Part shown: piece after piece, positions 18,989 to 29,507 of the stretch
Layout of the letters: every line of letters begins with the position of its first letter
How positions within the stretch are numbered: the first letter of the stretch is position 1
NCBI RefSeq assembly: GCF_033449965.1
Contig: NZ_CP137761.1
Location: 4,278,001-4,342,000 of the forward strand
Direction: 5' to 3'
Length of the DNA: 64,000 bases
From: Bacillus sp. T3
GTDB taxonomy: Bacteria; Bacillota; Bacilli; Bacillales; Cytobacillaceae
Notes under the pieces: generated by a model
The model's input: only the letters and a program-made list of their open reading frames with translations
Database searches by the model: none
What the model was told of the DNA's origin: nothing
Made by a program: the position numbers and the translations under genes

Positions 18989-19582
18989 TCACCAAAAAAA
19001 TCTTGCATGCTTTATCGATTTTCCAGGCAGCCGATAGTTCTGTATTCCCATTCTCTTTATTAAAGTTTGGCTATCAAGATTCCAAAGTTCAATTTGCCCA
19101 TTTTCATACAAAGCAAAGGACTTAGTCCCATCCTTTGGAATAGTCGTGCTTCCGGGATTTAGTACGATGATCCCGTCTTGTTCTTTAAGTACTTTGATAT
19201 GCGTATGGCCGGATACAACAACCTGACAGCCAAGTTTTTTCGCTACCTCAATTCGCTCTTCTTCCGTCTCCTCATATCCATGTACAAGATAAAATTTATA
19301 GTTATCAAAGGCTATGACCCGCGATTTATAGGAAAGGTCTTGCTCTGTAACCATCTCGTCGACATCCGCATCACAATTTCCGCGAACATAGACAACATCT
19401 TTTCGATCCTTTAGAAATGCAGCCAAATTCTTTGGATTATAAGTCTCTGGAAGGTCATTCCGCGGGCCATGATATAAAACATCGCCCAAATGGCAAATTT
19501 GCATAGAGCCTTCAAGAAACTTTAGAGCTTGAACTACATTTTCATAACCACCGTGTGAATCACTGATAAAACCCAATTTCAT
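18989..19582 (-). CDS. YfcE-type metallophosphodiesterase
   Basis: Calcineurin-like phosphoesterase of about 197 residues. The chosen ATG (19582, MKLGFISDSHGG) has GGGAGGA nine bases upstream; the longer frame adds an unlikely 18 residues. Metal-binding motifs are in order: D-x-H in ISDSHGG, GDVLYHGPRND, RGNCD, LVHGYEE and SGHTHIKV. The family hydrolyses phosphodiesters in vitro; the natural substrate is unsettled. It could be co-transcribed with the racemase gene downstream. Confidence 0.85.
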   Translation of the reverse strand: MKLGFISDSHGGYENVVQALKFLEGSMQICHLGDVLYHGPRNDLPETYNPKNLAAFLKDRKDVVYVRGNCDADVDEMVTEQDLSYKSRVIAFDNYKFYLVHGYEETEEERIEVAKKLGCQVVVSGHTHIKVLKEQDGIIVLNPGSTTIPKDGTKSFALYENGQIELWNLDSQTLIKRMGIQNYRLPGKSIKHARFFW

Positions 19583-20070
19583 ACCATCATTCCTCCCGTA
19601 GTTCAAATGCATTTTGAAAAATTGGATTTGGTTCATAATTATTTTTTAGGACAAGCTTGACGACTAACTCTACCAACTTGAGTGTGAATCCAGATAATAT
19701 TTAACTATACCTTTAAAAATCTTACCAGATGATAGCTGGTTAAAGAACTATTTTGAAATCTAATATGAAATTATACAACAAAAACTTTTGTTTTATTTTG
19801 CACGCCTCCATGCTCCCATAATTTAGAAATGAATCAATATTGGATTGATTAAAAATGCTTTACTATTTGGGGGACAACCAAACAACGAACGAAACAACTA
19901 AAATCAACAAATAATAATTATTATAATATAAATCTCAAATTGATAACCAATATCATTATTTCAGCAGAATCAGTTGTGAATATTATTCTCAATTAGAATA
20001 GTCTATTCTCAATTAAAATTGACAAAGCAATCCATAAAGAAGTATATTTACATTGAAAGGGGACGGTATT
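19583..20070. other. Intergenic region with the metal exporter promoter
   Basis: About 490 bases, very AT-rich. The right end carries the czcD promoter and paired repeats described separately. In the left 350 bases I see no gene, RNA motif or strong hairpin. Confidence 0.5.
19985..20048 (+). promoter_or_regulatory. Promoter of the CDF exporter gene with paired operator-like repeats
   Basis: TTGACA (20019-20024) and TATATT (20043-20048) are 18 bases apart. Directly upstream ATTCTCAATTA occurs twice (19985-19995 and 20005-20015), exactly 20 bases apart, two helical turns; the first forms a partial palindrome ATTCT-n5-AGAAT. This suggests a metal-responsive regulator site (Fur/Zur-type or ArsR-type), which I cannot assign. 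Confidence 0.5.
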
Positions 20071-21012
20071 ATGAAAAGCAATGATTTTCATCATCTAGAT
20101 CATGTAAAAGAACAACATAAATCAAAAAAAGCATTATGGATTACTTTAATCCTTACGCTGTTTTTTACCGTGGTAGAAATTGTCGGAGGGATATTGGCTG
20201 ATTCTTTAGCTCTCTTGTCTGATTCTGCCCACATGATGTCTGATGTACTTGCTTTGGGATTAAGTATGACGGCCATTTACTTGGCTACTAAAAAATCAAA
20301 CAATAAATATACATTTGGATATCTGCGTTTCGAGATACTTGCGTCTTTTTTAAACGGTCTTGCTTTAGTCGTTATCGCTATAGGTATTTTTGTTGAGGGG
20401 ATTAAAAGAATCCTTAGTCCAAGAGAAGTTGATTTACAATTAATGCTAAGCGTTGCCTTGATAGGATTGTTGGTTAATATTATTCTTACTATCGTCTTAA
20501 TGCGCAGTACCAGAGAGGAGAATAATCTTAATGTAAAAAGTGCGCTGTGGCACTTTATAGGAGACTTATTAAATTCTGTTGGTGTTATCATTTCTGCCGT
20601 TTTGATTTATTTTACGGATCTTTATATTATAGACCCTCTAATTAGTTTAATTATCGGTGTTGTCATTTTTATTGGCGGTGCAAAAATAATTCGCGAGTCA
20701 TATTTTATTTTGATGGAGACAGTGCCCGAAACATTTGATCTTGATTTAATCCGCAAAGATATTCAGTCAGTTTTAGGTGTTAAAGACGTTCATGAGTTGC
20801 ATCTATGGGCCATTACTACTGACCATCACTCTTTAACAGCACATATATTTATAGATGAAGACAGTGATCCTTTTAGCATAGTTGATATTATCAATAAAAT
20901 ATTAAAAGATAAGCATGGACTGGATCACTCAACTGTACAAATTGAACATCCAGAAATAAATGAACACGGACCTTATGGAAAAAAATTCATTTATGAAAAC
21001 AGACATGCATAA
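20071..21012 (+). CDS. czcD: Cation diffusion facilitator (CzcD-like metal exporter)
   Basis: Proton-coupled exporter of Zn2+ and related metals. About 313 residues from the ATG at 20071, nine bases after AAAGGGG. A His-rich N-terminus (NDFHHLDHVKEQH) precedes six membrane helices. Metal-site motifs are SDSAHMMSD in helix 2 and HFIGDLLNSVGV in helix 5, and a cytoplasmic domain follows with HELHLWAITTDHHSLTAHI. The chain ends in a His-containing tail. It is monocistronic with its own promoter and terminator. Substrate choice among Zn, Co and Cd is inferred from family and not proven. Confidence 0.9.
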   Translation: MKSNDFHHLDHVKEQHKSKKALWITLILTLFFTVVEIVGGILADSLALLSDSAHMMSDVLALGLSMTAIYLATKKSNNKYTFGYLRFEILASFLNGLALVVIAIGIFVEGIKRILSPREVDLQLMLSVALIGLLVNIILTIVLMRSTREENNLNVKSALWHFIGDLLNSVGVIISAVLIYFTDLYIIDPLISLIIGVVIFIGGAKIIRESYFILMETVPETFDLDLIRKDIQSVLGVKDVHELHLWAITTDHHSLTAHIFIDEDSDPFSIVDIINKILKDKHGLDHSTVQIEHPEINEHGPYGKKFIYENRHA

Positions 21013-21528
21013 TAATTCAAAACATAATGAAAGAACGGCCGCTTTATAGGTAATCTAAGTTTTTCGACATAAAGGTTTTTTACTAGTCACTCCTGATAAC
21101 AATCAAGTCGACTATTAGGAAAACATACCATTAAAATTAGCAAAACCCATGGGAATGGTGTAAGTAAGCCTTTTCCATGGGTTATTATTCTTATTATTGT
21201 ACCACTAAAAAATTCTTTTTCCTTTTTACCCCACTTAAACCCACATTCTTTCGCCCGCTGTTAAAATTAATTTCAATTGTCATTTCATCATTAAAGGACA
21301 AAACGAGTTAATTTACCAAATTCTGATAAAGACTACTTCTTATATCCTTAACATTCTTTTTAAATTTAGGATAAATATAATATAATTGAATGTTCGATTA
21401 TATGTAACATTTTCCAAAAAAATCTACAAAATTATACAAAAAATAAATATTTATTCTAATATTTTAATATAATTATTCTGTTAATTAAAAAACAGTGACT
21501 TATTTACTATTTTATTTGGGGTGTATAT
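21013..21528. other. Intergenic region between czcD and the chemoreceptor gene
   Basis: Apart from the terminator at 21144-21183 I see nothing but AT-rich DNA. The last 150 bases (over 80% AT) should contain the chemoreceptor promoter; no sigma-D-type box (TAAA-n15-GCCGATAT) is evident. Confidence 0.5.
21144..21183 (+). terminator. Hairpin downstream of czcD
   Basis: Stem AACCCATGG / CCATGGGTT with a 22-base loop, followed by ATTATTCTTATTATT. Confidence 0.55.
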
Positions 21529-24055
21529 ATGAAAAAAGTTTTACAATCATTGCAGTTCAAAATGCTATCAATAATAATTATACTTTTGGTTATCCCTATT
21601 TCCATTGCAGGTTCTTATTTATATTTCCATATAACCAGTGATTTAACACAAATGGAAAAAGAAAGAGTTCTTACATCAAGTTTGGCGACGGAAAAACTAA
21701 TAAAGAATTTTGGAAATCAACTATTAGATACAACAAAGTCTAATGCCTATTGGGAAGATTATAGACAAGCAGTAGAAAATAAAGATTTAACATGGATAAA
21801 TGATAATGTTAATTCAATTAAAGATACTGTTCCCAACCTACACTTTATTGCAACAGTTGATTTAAATGGAAATGTCATCTCAGAGGTCGGAGATGTAAAA
21901 GAATTCTCAGGTAAACTCGGCAATTCCTCCATTATAGGGAAACTGAAAAATAACAGTGACTTTTCAGGTCTTATTCAGACCTCAAAAGGCTTAGCAGTAA
22001 TCGCTGTTTCAAAAATTACAAATGAAGAAGGTAATAATCCATCAGGGATATTAATTTTTGGGAGAATTCTTGATAACAATGCTCTAAATGAAATTAAGGC
22101 TACTTTACATAATGATATTACTTTGTTAACTGACAATGGAAAATTATTAACTACATCATCTAAAGTTGATAAAAATAAACTTTTTGCTTATGTAACTGAA
22201 AAGAATCTAAATCTGAAAAGTTTTAAGACATCGAATTCTGGATCAATTGAATATGCAGAAATGGTATCAGCATTAAATGATTTTACAAATAAACCGATTG
22301 GTGTTTTATATGTTACTGAAAAACAAATAACAAGCACATCTGTTAAAAACAGTTTAATCAACGTTAACCTTTCTATCGGTATTATTTTCATTATTATTTT
22401 GATATTACTCTCTGTATTGATTTATAAACTTATTATTAAACCTATTCAGCAAATAGTAGACATCTCAGAAGATGTTTCAAAAGGAAATTTGGAACATGAA
22501 GTTAACGAAAATATTGCCAAGCGAAAAGATGAGTTGGGTAAATTAGGTTATTCAATGAATATTTTGATAATCAATTTCCGTAACTTAATTAAAGAGATTA
22601 AAAAAAACATAGATCATTCAGCCGTTAATGCCCATGAATTAGAAGGGTCCATGAATAAAGCTAACGATTCCGTAAGTAAGTTAGTTGCTTCTATTCAGCA
22701 AGTCAGCCGGGAACACTAGTGTTACTACATCCAATGTTGAGGAAATTTCTGCTTCAGTGCAACAAATGAGTGCTTCTATTAATTTAGTGGCGGAAAATGG
22801 AGATAGTTTAGCAGTTGCAGCTGTCGAAACATCTTCTGCTATTCAAGAAATGATGGCATCCATTGAACAAGTAGATGCTAATGTAAGAAATGCAGAAGAA
22901 AATGTTGACCAGATCTCAACTGCTATTGAAAAAATGAGCAAATCTATTAATGGTGTAAATAAAAATGCCAATATTTTAGCTGTAGCTTCAGAACAGACCT
23001 CTGAAACAGTTAAGGAAATGGTTGTATCGATTATGCAAGTGGCCAATAGTGCACAAACAGTTAATCAACTCAGTCAATCAGTTAAAGAGGATGCCCTAGA
23101 AGGAACGCATTCTTTAGTTGAGACATTGAATGGAATGAACGAGATTTCTCAAGTGATTGAACAAGCTAGTCAGGTAATGGAGTCATTAGACGAAAGTTCC
23201 GAAGAGATTGGAAGTATTATCGAGGTAATTAATAACATTGCTGAACAAACAAATTTGTTAGCACTTAATGCAGCAATCGAAGCGGCCCGAGCAGGAGAAC
23301 ATGGAAAAGGTTTCGCAGTGGTTGCCGAAGAAGTCCGTAAACTAGCTGAACGATCTGCAAAAGCCACGAAAGAAATAGCTGACCTGATCAAGGGAGTTCA
23401 AGCGGAAACTACTATTGCAGTCTCCTCTATTAAAGAAGGTACCGAAAAGGTTAATGAAGGAAATCTACTAGCAGAAAAAACGAATCAGGCGATTAAGAAA
23501 ATTACAAATGGGATTACTCGAGTAACAGAGGAAATGAACCAGATTGCAAAAGCAACAGTGGAACAAAGCGCAAAGAGTGAATCTATTATAAGGTCTGTAG
23601 AAAATGCTAAAAAACTGGCAATGGAAATGACTCATACTACTAAAGATGAGTCAATCACTGCTGAAGCAATTCTTAACAGCATCCTCAATATAAAAGAAAA
23701 AGTTCAACAGATTTCTCTTGCAACCTCTGGACAAGCTAAAGGAATCCAGGCAATAGTAGCTGCAGTAGAGAATGTAACCGATCAATCTAGCTCTGTGACC
23801 AATGCAACAAAGGAACAGGGGTTTACTGCCAAGGAAATCGTTCGTAATATCAATTCGATGAAAGAAATGATTAGAGAAATGACAATTGCAACGAATGATC
23901 AGGCAAGATACGGAAAAGAAATTGCATTAGAAGTAGAAAATGTTCTTAAGCAAACAGAAGAATTATATAATGGTATTGAAACTCAAACAAAAGAGGTAGA
24001 AGATGTAGCCCAAGTAATCACCAATGTGAATACACAAGTTGAAAAACTAAAATAA
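21529..24055 (+). pseudogene. CHASE4-type methyl-accepting chemotaxis protein, one frameshift
   Basis: Transmembrane chemoreceptor in two frames, together about 840 residues. Order: membrane helix 1 (about 12-32); an extracellular sensor (35-285) that fits CHASE4, with the conserved AYWEDYRQAVENKD; helix 2 (290-310); HAMP; and a long coiled signalling domain with the hairpin tip [19 protein letters not shown] and [15 protein letters not shown]. At 22707-22711 (CCGGG) the frame shifts after IQQVS, and the other frame goes on with [16 protein letters not shown]. Removal of one C restores an uninterrupted protein. The C-terminus lacks an obvious CheB/CheR pentapeptide. Ligand unknown. Confidence 0.8.
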
Positions 24056-24245
24056 GACATTAATCAGAATACCCAAACAAAAGGTAAGAATCATTTTCCC
24101 TTTTATGTTCTTAAGAATATAAAAGGGGAAAATTGAATCTCCGTAAGTAAATACATCACAGATACAAAATCAGCCCCATTATACAATGGTTTTCATTAAG
24201 GTGGGGCTATTTGACACTTACTAAAGTACATGTTACAGATTAAAA

Positions 24246-24263
24246 CCCAGTCATAAGACTGGG
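24246..24263 (-). terminator. Terminator of the rRNA methyltransferase gene
   Basis: Stem CCCAGTC / GACTGGG, 4-base loop, TTTTAAT following on the minus strand and TTTTTTT on the plus strand. Confidence 0.75.
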
Positions 24264-24276
24264 CAATTTTTTTATA

Positions 24277-25659
24277 CTAAAATAAAATAAGTTTAACAAT
24301 ACACTCAACGTGAGAAGTCTGTGGAAACATATCAACCGGCTGAATATACTCTACACTGAACTTCGAACTTAACACCTGAATATCCTTCGCCAATGTCGAC
24401 GGATTACAGGACACATAAACAACCTTCTTCGGTTCAACCTGCAAAATCGTATTCAACAACTGCTGGTCTAGTCCTGTTCTTGGTGGGTCGACCACTATTA
24501 CGTCCGGCTTCCAACCCTTTTTCACCCATTTCGGCAGAACCTCTTCCGCTTTACCCGGTACATACTTTGTATTGTTAAAGCCGTGCCGTTTGGCATTTTT
24601 CTTTGCGTCCTCAATCGATTCAGGAATGATATCCATACCGCGAATTTCACCAGCTTGATTGGCAAGCCATAAACCAATTGTACCGACACCACAATAAGCA
24701 TCCACAACCTTTTCAACACCAGTTAACGCAGCCGCTTTCTTAACCTCGTCATAAAGCTTCACTGTTTGCTCTGGGTTTAACTGGAAGAATGTCCGTGCAG
24801 ATAACTCAAAAGACAAATCACCTAGTGTTTCTTGAATAAACTCTTCTCCCTCTAACGCAACTGTTTCCCCGCCAAAAATGAGTGAAGTCTTTGCACCATT
24901 TATGTTTTGCATGATCGATTTTACATCAGGAAGCGCATCAATGATTCTTTCGACCAGATACTCTTTCTTCGGAAGTTCCTTTTGGGATGTGATTAACACG
25001 ATTTGCAGCTCACCCGATTGAACTCCGACCCTTGCCACAATCGTGCGAACAATGCCTTTACGCTTTTTCTCATTATAAATAGGAATCTGGAGATCCTGTA
25101 ATATTTTCTTAACCGTTTCTGTTGCTTTATTTGTTTGTGGGTGCTGAACGGCACATTGGTGAATGTCGATAAGCTGATGCGAGTTCATACCGTACAACCC
25201 AGCAAGGACAGTTCCAGTCGCACTCATACCGACTTGGAACTGACTTTTGTTACGGTAGCCCCAAGGATTCTCCATGCCGATCGTTGGACGAATATCAAGC
25301 TGATCGAGTGGTAATTTCGTATGGCGCTCGAATGATTGAATGACGATGTCACGCTTTTCCTTGAGCTGTTGCTCATAGGATAAATGCTGAAGCTGACAGC
25401 CGCCGCATTGGTCGTAAACTGGGCAAAGTGGTTGAACGCGATGCTCGGACGGCTTACGGATCTTTTTGATTTTTGCCTCAGCGAACTTTGGATTAATGTT
25501 GGTTGCTTCGACGACGACTTCTTCGCCAGGCAAGGCACCTGGTACGAATACGACCTGGCGTTTGAAATATCCGACGCCTTCACCATTGATTCCTAAACGT
25601 TTAATCGTTAACGGGAAGGTTTGTCCCGGGGTTAATTTTACTGTTTCTTGTTTTTGCAT
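24277..25659 (-). CDS. rlmCD: 23S rRNA (uracil-5-)-methyltransferase, RlmCD/RumA family
   Basis: SAM-dependent enzyme making m5U in 23S rRNA (both U747 and U1939 in Bacillus). About 460 residues from the ATG at 25659, which has GGAGTGAG upstream. An N-terminal TRAM domain (residues 6-65) is followed by the Fe-S cluster cysteines ([15 protein letters not shown]), a central domain, and the methyltransferase fold with [12 protein letters not shown] and [10 protein letters not shown]. The catalytic Cys is in [11 protein letters not shown] and the general base Glu in HVECI at the C-terminus. A 60-codon open frame ends 17 bases upstream and may be co-translated. Confidence 0.93.
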   Translation of the reverse strand: MQKQETVKLTPGQTFPLTIKRLGINGEGVGYFKRQVVFVPGALPGEEVVVEATNINPKFAEAKIKKIRKPSEHRVQPLCPVYDQCGGCQLQHLSYEQQLKEKRDIVIQSFERHTKLPLDQLDIRPTIGMENPWGYRNKSQFQVGMSATGTVLAGLYGMNSHQLIDIHQCAVQHPQTNKATETVKKILQDLQIPIYNEKKRKGIVRTIVARVGVQSGELQIVLITSQKELPKKEYLVERIIDALPDVKSIMQNINGAKTSLIFGGETVALEGEEFIQETLGDLSFELSARTFFQLNPEQTVKLYDEVKKAAALTGVEKVVDAYCGVGTIGLWLANQAGEIRGMDIIPESIEDAKKNAKRHGFNNTKYVPGKAEEVLPKWVKKGWKPDVIVVDPPRTGLDQQLLNTILQVEPKKVVYVSCNPSTLAKDIQVLSSKFSVEYIQPVDMFPQTSHVECIVKLILF

Positions 25660-25676
25660 GATTTTCTCACTCCAAT

Positions 25677-25859
25677 TTATTCGATGATACTCCATAGGTA
25701 TAATGAAGCGTAGCTTAAGTACGGTTCCCAGTCTTTCTTGTATTGCTCCATTTCTTCAATCGTCTGTTTTCTATTCATGTTATATAGCTTTTTTAAAGGT
25801 ATAAGGTCCTTTAATTGTTGTATTCTTTTGCCACACGTTTGAAAGTCCGTCCTTTTCAT
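25677..25859 (-). CDS. Small hypothetical protein upstream of rlmCD
   Basis: 60 residues, charged and probably helical ([16 protein letters not shown] near the C-terminus). Its stop is 17 bases before the rlmCD start on the same strand, and the rlmCD ribosome site overlaps its end, which supports a real coupled gene. The ribosome site (AGAAG) is weak. I recognise no family. Confidence 0.4.
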   Translation of the reverse strand: MKRTDFQTCGKRIQQLKDLIPLKKLYNMNRKQTIEEMEQYKKDWEPYLSYASLYLWSIIE

Positions 25860-25928
25860 TATGCATATCTTCTATTGTAGCAAAAAGAACCCAGGTATAC
25901 TATCCGGGGAAATCGCGAACATTCTACG

Positions 25929-26734
25929 TTAATATAGCATATGTTCTTTTTGCTCATTATTCAAGATTAAATCGTCTAGGCTTTTGAACTTGTAACCATC
26001 GCTTTTTAAATCCTGAAGAACCTTCTCAAGCGCATCGGAATTATCCTTAGAGACGGAATGGAGTAGGATGATGGAGCCAGGGTGGACCTGACGCATAATG
26101 TTGTCATAAGAATATTTCCAGCCCTTTTGCTCGTATTTGTTCCAATCAATAAACGCAAGTGACCAAAATACGTGGATGTAGCCCATTTCTTTCGCCTTTG
26201 CGAGCGTTCTTTCGGTGAACACACCGCGTGGCGGGCGCAGGTACATCATGTGCTTTTGCCCGGTTAGCCTTTCCGTTTCTTTGCGAACCTTTTCTAGTTC
26301 TTCCTCCATGCGCTCATCACTTATTTTTGAAAAATCAGGATGATGCCACGAGTGATTTCCAATGATATGCCCCTCTTTCACCATCCGCTTAACAAGTTTG
26401 GGGGAGCTCCTTAAGTATTGACCGGTAACAAAGAAGGTGGCCGGGACTTTTTCTTGTTTTAAAACATCAAGGATATGTGGGGTGTAGCCATTTTCGTAGC
26501 CCGCATCAAAGGTTAAGTAGAGTACCTTTGAGTTTGTATCGTCTTTATAGTAGGCGCCGTGACGTTCGATAATGTCTTCGAGCATTTTTCCGGCATCGGC
26601 CGGCTTGCCGTCGACTCCTTTTTAAAGCCCCAGTGGATGGGGGCATTACTATATTGACCATATGCTGTTGTAGCCATTCCCAGCATCAGGAATAAGATCA
26701 GTACGAGATGCCGATAACCTAGTTTCATTGTCAT
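25929..26734 (-). pseudogene. pdaA: PdaA-type delta-lactam-biosynthetic polysaccharide deacetylase, one frameshift
   Basis: Secreted N-acetylmuramate deacetylase needed for muramic-delta-lactam in spore cortex. The frame from 26734 gives a signal peptide (LVLILFLMLGMATTAYG) and SNAPIHWGFKK, then shifts; a missing G at 26617-26618 restores GVDGKPADAGKMLEDIIERH and the catalytic domain. NodB motifs are clear: LTFDAGYENGYTP, GNHSWHHPDF (metal His) and LRPPRG. TFDAGYENGYT rather than TFDDG is typical of the PdaA group. Joined length is about 268 residues, as in B. subtilis PdaA. Confidence 0.85.
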
Positions 26735-27028
26735 CCTCCAACGTTGTTTTGTTCTAGTTGTTTAATGGTTGGTGCATTACCGTCTTTATTATTCCCAGGA
26801 TTTTTGGAAACATGGCATTGGATTTTATTTTATAAAGTAGGCGAATGAAAAAGGGTACAGTTTCCGCCAAGTCCGACGATTAATTATCGACTTAAATCCC
26901 TTTACGCCCAAGTAAAGCCCGAGAAAATCACCAATAATTTCTTCAACCTAATATCCCACTAGGTTCAAATAAAAATTGATTATCGTCGTACTCTCTTCCA
27001 AAAATAACCATATAAAACCTAAACAAAA
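26735..27028. other. Intergenic region, no feature recognised
   Basis: Lies upstream of pdaA and downstream of the fumarase terminator. It should contain the pdaA promoter (sigma-G in other species), but I could not pick out a convincing box. Confidence 0.4.
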
Positions 27029-27063
27029 AGGACCAGTATGCCTTTCAGCGGCACGCTGGTCCT
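27029..27063 (-). terminator. Terminator of the fumarase gene
   Basis: Stem AGGACCAG / CTGGTCCT around a GC-containing loop, followed on the minus strand by TTTTTG. Confidence 0.8.
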
Positions 27064-27070
27064 GCTTACA

Positions 27071-28622
27071 TTAAAATACTTTTTCTTTAAACTGAGCTAA
27101 TTTTTCTAATGAGGATTGGTCAATATCCTTGTGAAGGCTGTTACCGTGTGAATCCATTGTGACAACGGCTGTGAAGCCTTCCACTTGAAGGTGCCACATC
27201 GCTTCAGGAATACCGAATTGAAGCAGGTCAACGCCATCTACTGATTTAATACAATCTGCATAGTATTGTGCAGCGCCACCGATTGCGTTTAAGTATACGC
27301 CACCATGCTCTTCAAGTGCAGCAAGCGTTTTAGGTCCCATGCCGCCTTTACCCATAACGACGCGGATACCGAAGCGTTTCATGATGTCACCTTGGTATGG
27401 CTCCTCACGGATACTGGTTGTTGGTCCAGCTGCTTTTACATGCCATTTTCCTTCTTCATCTTTTAGCATGACTGGTCCACAGTGGTAAATAATTTGACCG
27501 TTTAAGTCTACTGGCGCATCATCGCGCTCAGATAAATATTTGTGGATCGCATCACGGCCTGTATACATTAAGCCGTTGATTTTTACAACGTCCCCAACTT
27601 TAAGGGCACGAATTTGCTCTTCGGTAATTGGTGCTTGAAGGGTTACGACATTGCTCTCTGTTTCAGTAGATGCAGCCACTTCTTGTGCCGCTTCTGTTTC
27701 AGCAAAATCGATTTTTTCACCCTCTTGGTACAACCATTCGTTGATTTCGCCTGTTTCCGGATTTACTTTTACACCTTGACGGCGGAATGCCCAACAGTTG
27801 TATGCAACGGAAACGAAGAAGCTAGCTGGAAGACGATTATATACACCGACTTTACAGCCGAGTAGTGTTGTTTCGCCGCCGAAGCCCATTGTTCCAATGC
27901 CAAGCTCGTTAGCCTTGTCCATTATATATTCTTCAAGCTTACGTAAATCTTCATTCGGATTCACGTCATCGTTTGAGCGGAAAAGTTGATCTTTTGCTAG
28001 CTCGTAACCTGACGTACGGTCGCCACCGATTCCAACGCCGATGAAAGCCGGCGCTACAGCCTTGACCTTGTGCTTGATAAACTGAATGAAGAACGCATTT
28101 GCGGATTCCGTCTAAATCACGGCCAGCACGTCCAAGTCCTTCAATTTCAGCAGGAAGGCTATATTGGATGTTTTTGTTCTCACAGCCGCCCCCTTTTAAA
28201 ATAAGGCGCGCATCGATGTAATCATTTTCCCATTGGTAAAATTTTATCACCGGCGTTCCTTCACCTAGGTTGTCGCCTGTGTTGTCACCTGTGAGGGAGT
28301 CAACGGAATTAGAGCGAAGCTTACCGTCCTTAGTAGCTTGTGCAATCGCTGCCCTGATTGCTTTTGCCATTTCGATTTGGTTAGCACCAACAGGAGTTTT
28401 GATTTTAAACGTTGGCATTCCCGTGTCCTGGCAGATTGGCGACACTTTGTCGTCCGCCATTTTGATGTTTTTCGTAATGGTGGCTAAGCTCATTGCTGAT
28501 CTTGTGCCAGCGCTTTCACGTTCTTTCGCAGCAGCAACTGCACGTCGAACGTCCTTTGGCAGGTTTGTAGATGTTTCAACAATGAGTTGATACATACTCT
28601 CCTGAAACTTTTCGATGTTCAT
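27071..28622 (-). pseudogene. fumA: Class I fumarate hydratase (iron-sulfur), one frameshift
   Basis: TCA-cycle enzyme hydrating fumarate to malate with a 4Fe-4S cluster; single-chain class I type of about 516 residues. The N-terminal alpha part reads from 28622 (MNIEKFQESMYQLIVETS) with CQDTGMPTF and LGEGTPVIKFYQWE. After QGQGCSAGF one extra T (28044-28046) diverts the frame; the correct frame continues IGVGIGGDRTSGYELAKDQL into the second part with NAIGGAAQYYADCIK and EAMWHLQVEGF. Cluster cysteines lie in CQDTG and ENKN-type segments. Bacilli usually have class II fumarase (FumC), so the class I type is worth noting. A single base separates it from an intact gene. Confidence 0.88.
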
Positions 28623-28803
28623 TTGGTTTCCCCTTCCTCATGGTTCGAAAGTTTTTCGATAGTTTGAATATTTTTATTATTTGTCAACAATGTCTATTAT
28701 ACTCTGATAGAGATTAGATGAAAAGTATCAGGAATTGGGGAACCATGTCAGATTTCTTGGAATGATGCTTTCATCCTTTTGTAGGCTATTTTTCCATAAA
28801 AAA

Positions 28804-28830
28804 AATAGCCAGGTTGGTGTCCCGGCTATT
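28804..28830 (-). terminator. Terminator overlapping the stop of the SE1561-type gene
   Basis: Arms AATAGCC / GGCTATT with TTTTTTT following on the minus strand; the stop codon is part of the 5' arm. Confidence 0.75.
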
Positions 28831-29020
28831 CTTCGTCTAAATCACGATTATTAAATTCACGGCATTTGGATTCGAGCTCATCAATAAATGAAATAAGACG
28901 GTCGATATCCTCTAAATCAGCATCTTCTGGATCAATTGCATCAAGGACATCGATAAACATATTTAAGCGATGCTTTAAAAAATCAACCTGTTGGTTTTTA
29001 TCCTGGATTTTGCTACCCAA
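28826..29020 (-). CDS. SE1561 family protein
   Basis: 64 residues from the TTG at 29020, which has AAAGGGGAG at the right distance; the frame is open to 29077 but the longer form has a poor site. The sequence QVDFLKHRLNMFIDVLDAID followed by an acidic stretch matches the small SE1561-type proteins of Staphylococcus and Bacillus. Predicted helical and soluble. Function unknown. Confidence 0.75.
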   Translation of the reverse strand: MGSKIQDKNQQVDFLKHRLNMFIDVLDAIDPEDADLEDIDRLISFIDELESKCREFNNRDLDEE

Positions 29021-29159
29021 AACGTTCTCCCCTTTCAGTTTCGATACCATCCTACCGAAAAAAACGACAATGCGCAATGTTTTCTTCTATTATTCCCTGA
29101 TTTGGGTGGTGAAAACCCGTGAAAAAAACGCCACTGGGGCGTTTTTTTAATGTCCAAAA

Positions 29160-29462
29160 TTTTTTATCGGTTCCATTTGGATTTTTATCGGTCGCTTTGA
29201 ATTTTTTATCGGTCGCTTCACGAAATTTATCGGTCGCTTTACCAATTTTATCGGTCAATTTGGATAATGTCACACCCTAAAGAGATGACCGGTCCAGCTT
29301 ATCGGCCCTATTTTTAGTTTTATCGACCTTATTTTAAAGTTTATCGACCCTATTCCATGATTTATCGACCTTATTCCCAATTTTATCGGCCAAAGTGGAA
29401 AATCTCACAGACTACAATAGAGTTGACCTGAACTAGTTCTCTGCCCAGTTATCGGCCAATGT
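29160..29462. repeat. Degenerate 21-bp tandem repeats (GACCGATAAA core)
   Basis: About eleven copies of TTTATCGGTC or TTTATCGACC, mostly about 21 bases apart, with variable AT-rich linkers. Read on the minus strand in parts they give heptapeptides of the form xTDKxxK or xDKxxxK (for example ATDKFRE, ATDKKFK). The frame is interrupted by stops, so this is not one intact gene. The tract fills the space between the yfkD-like gene and the SE1561-type gene. Confidence 0.75.
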
Positions 29463-29507
29463 AAATAATATCACCAAGCTCAAGCCACCGTTTTGTCCCA
29501 CATACCA

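Noticed and set aside
29052..29273. Minus-strand frame of 73 codons with TDK repeats
   Set aside because: No ribosome site, and its repeat-derived content simply mirrors the 21-bp repeats that continue beyond it with stops; treated as repeat tract.
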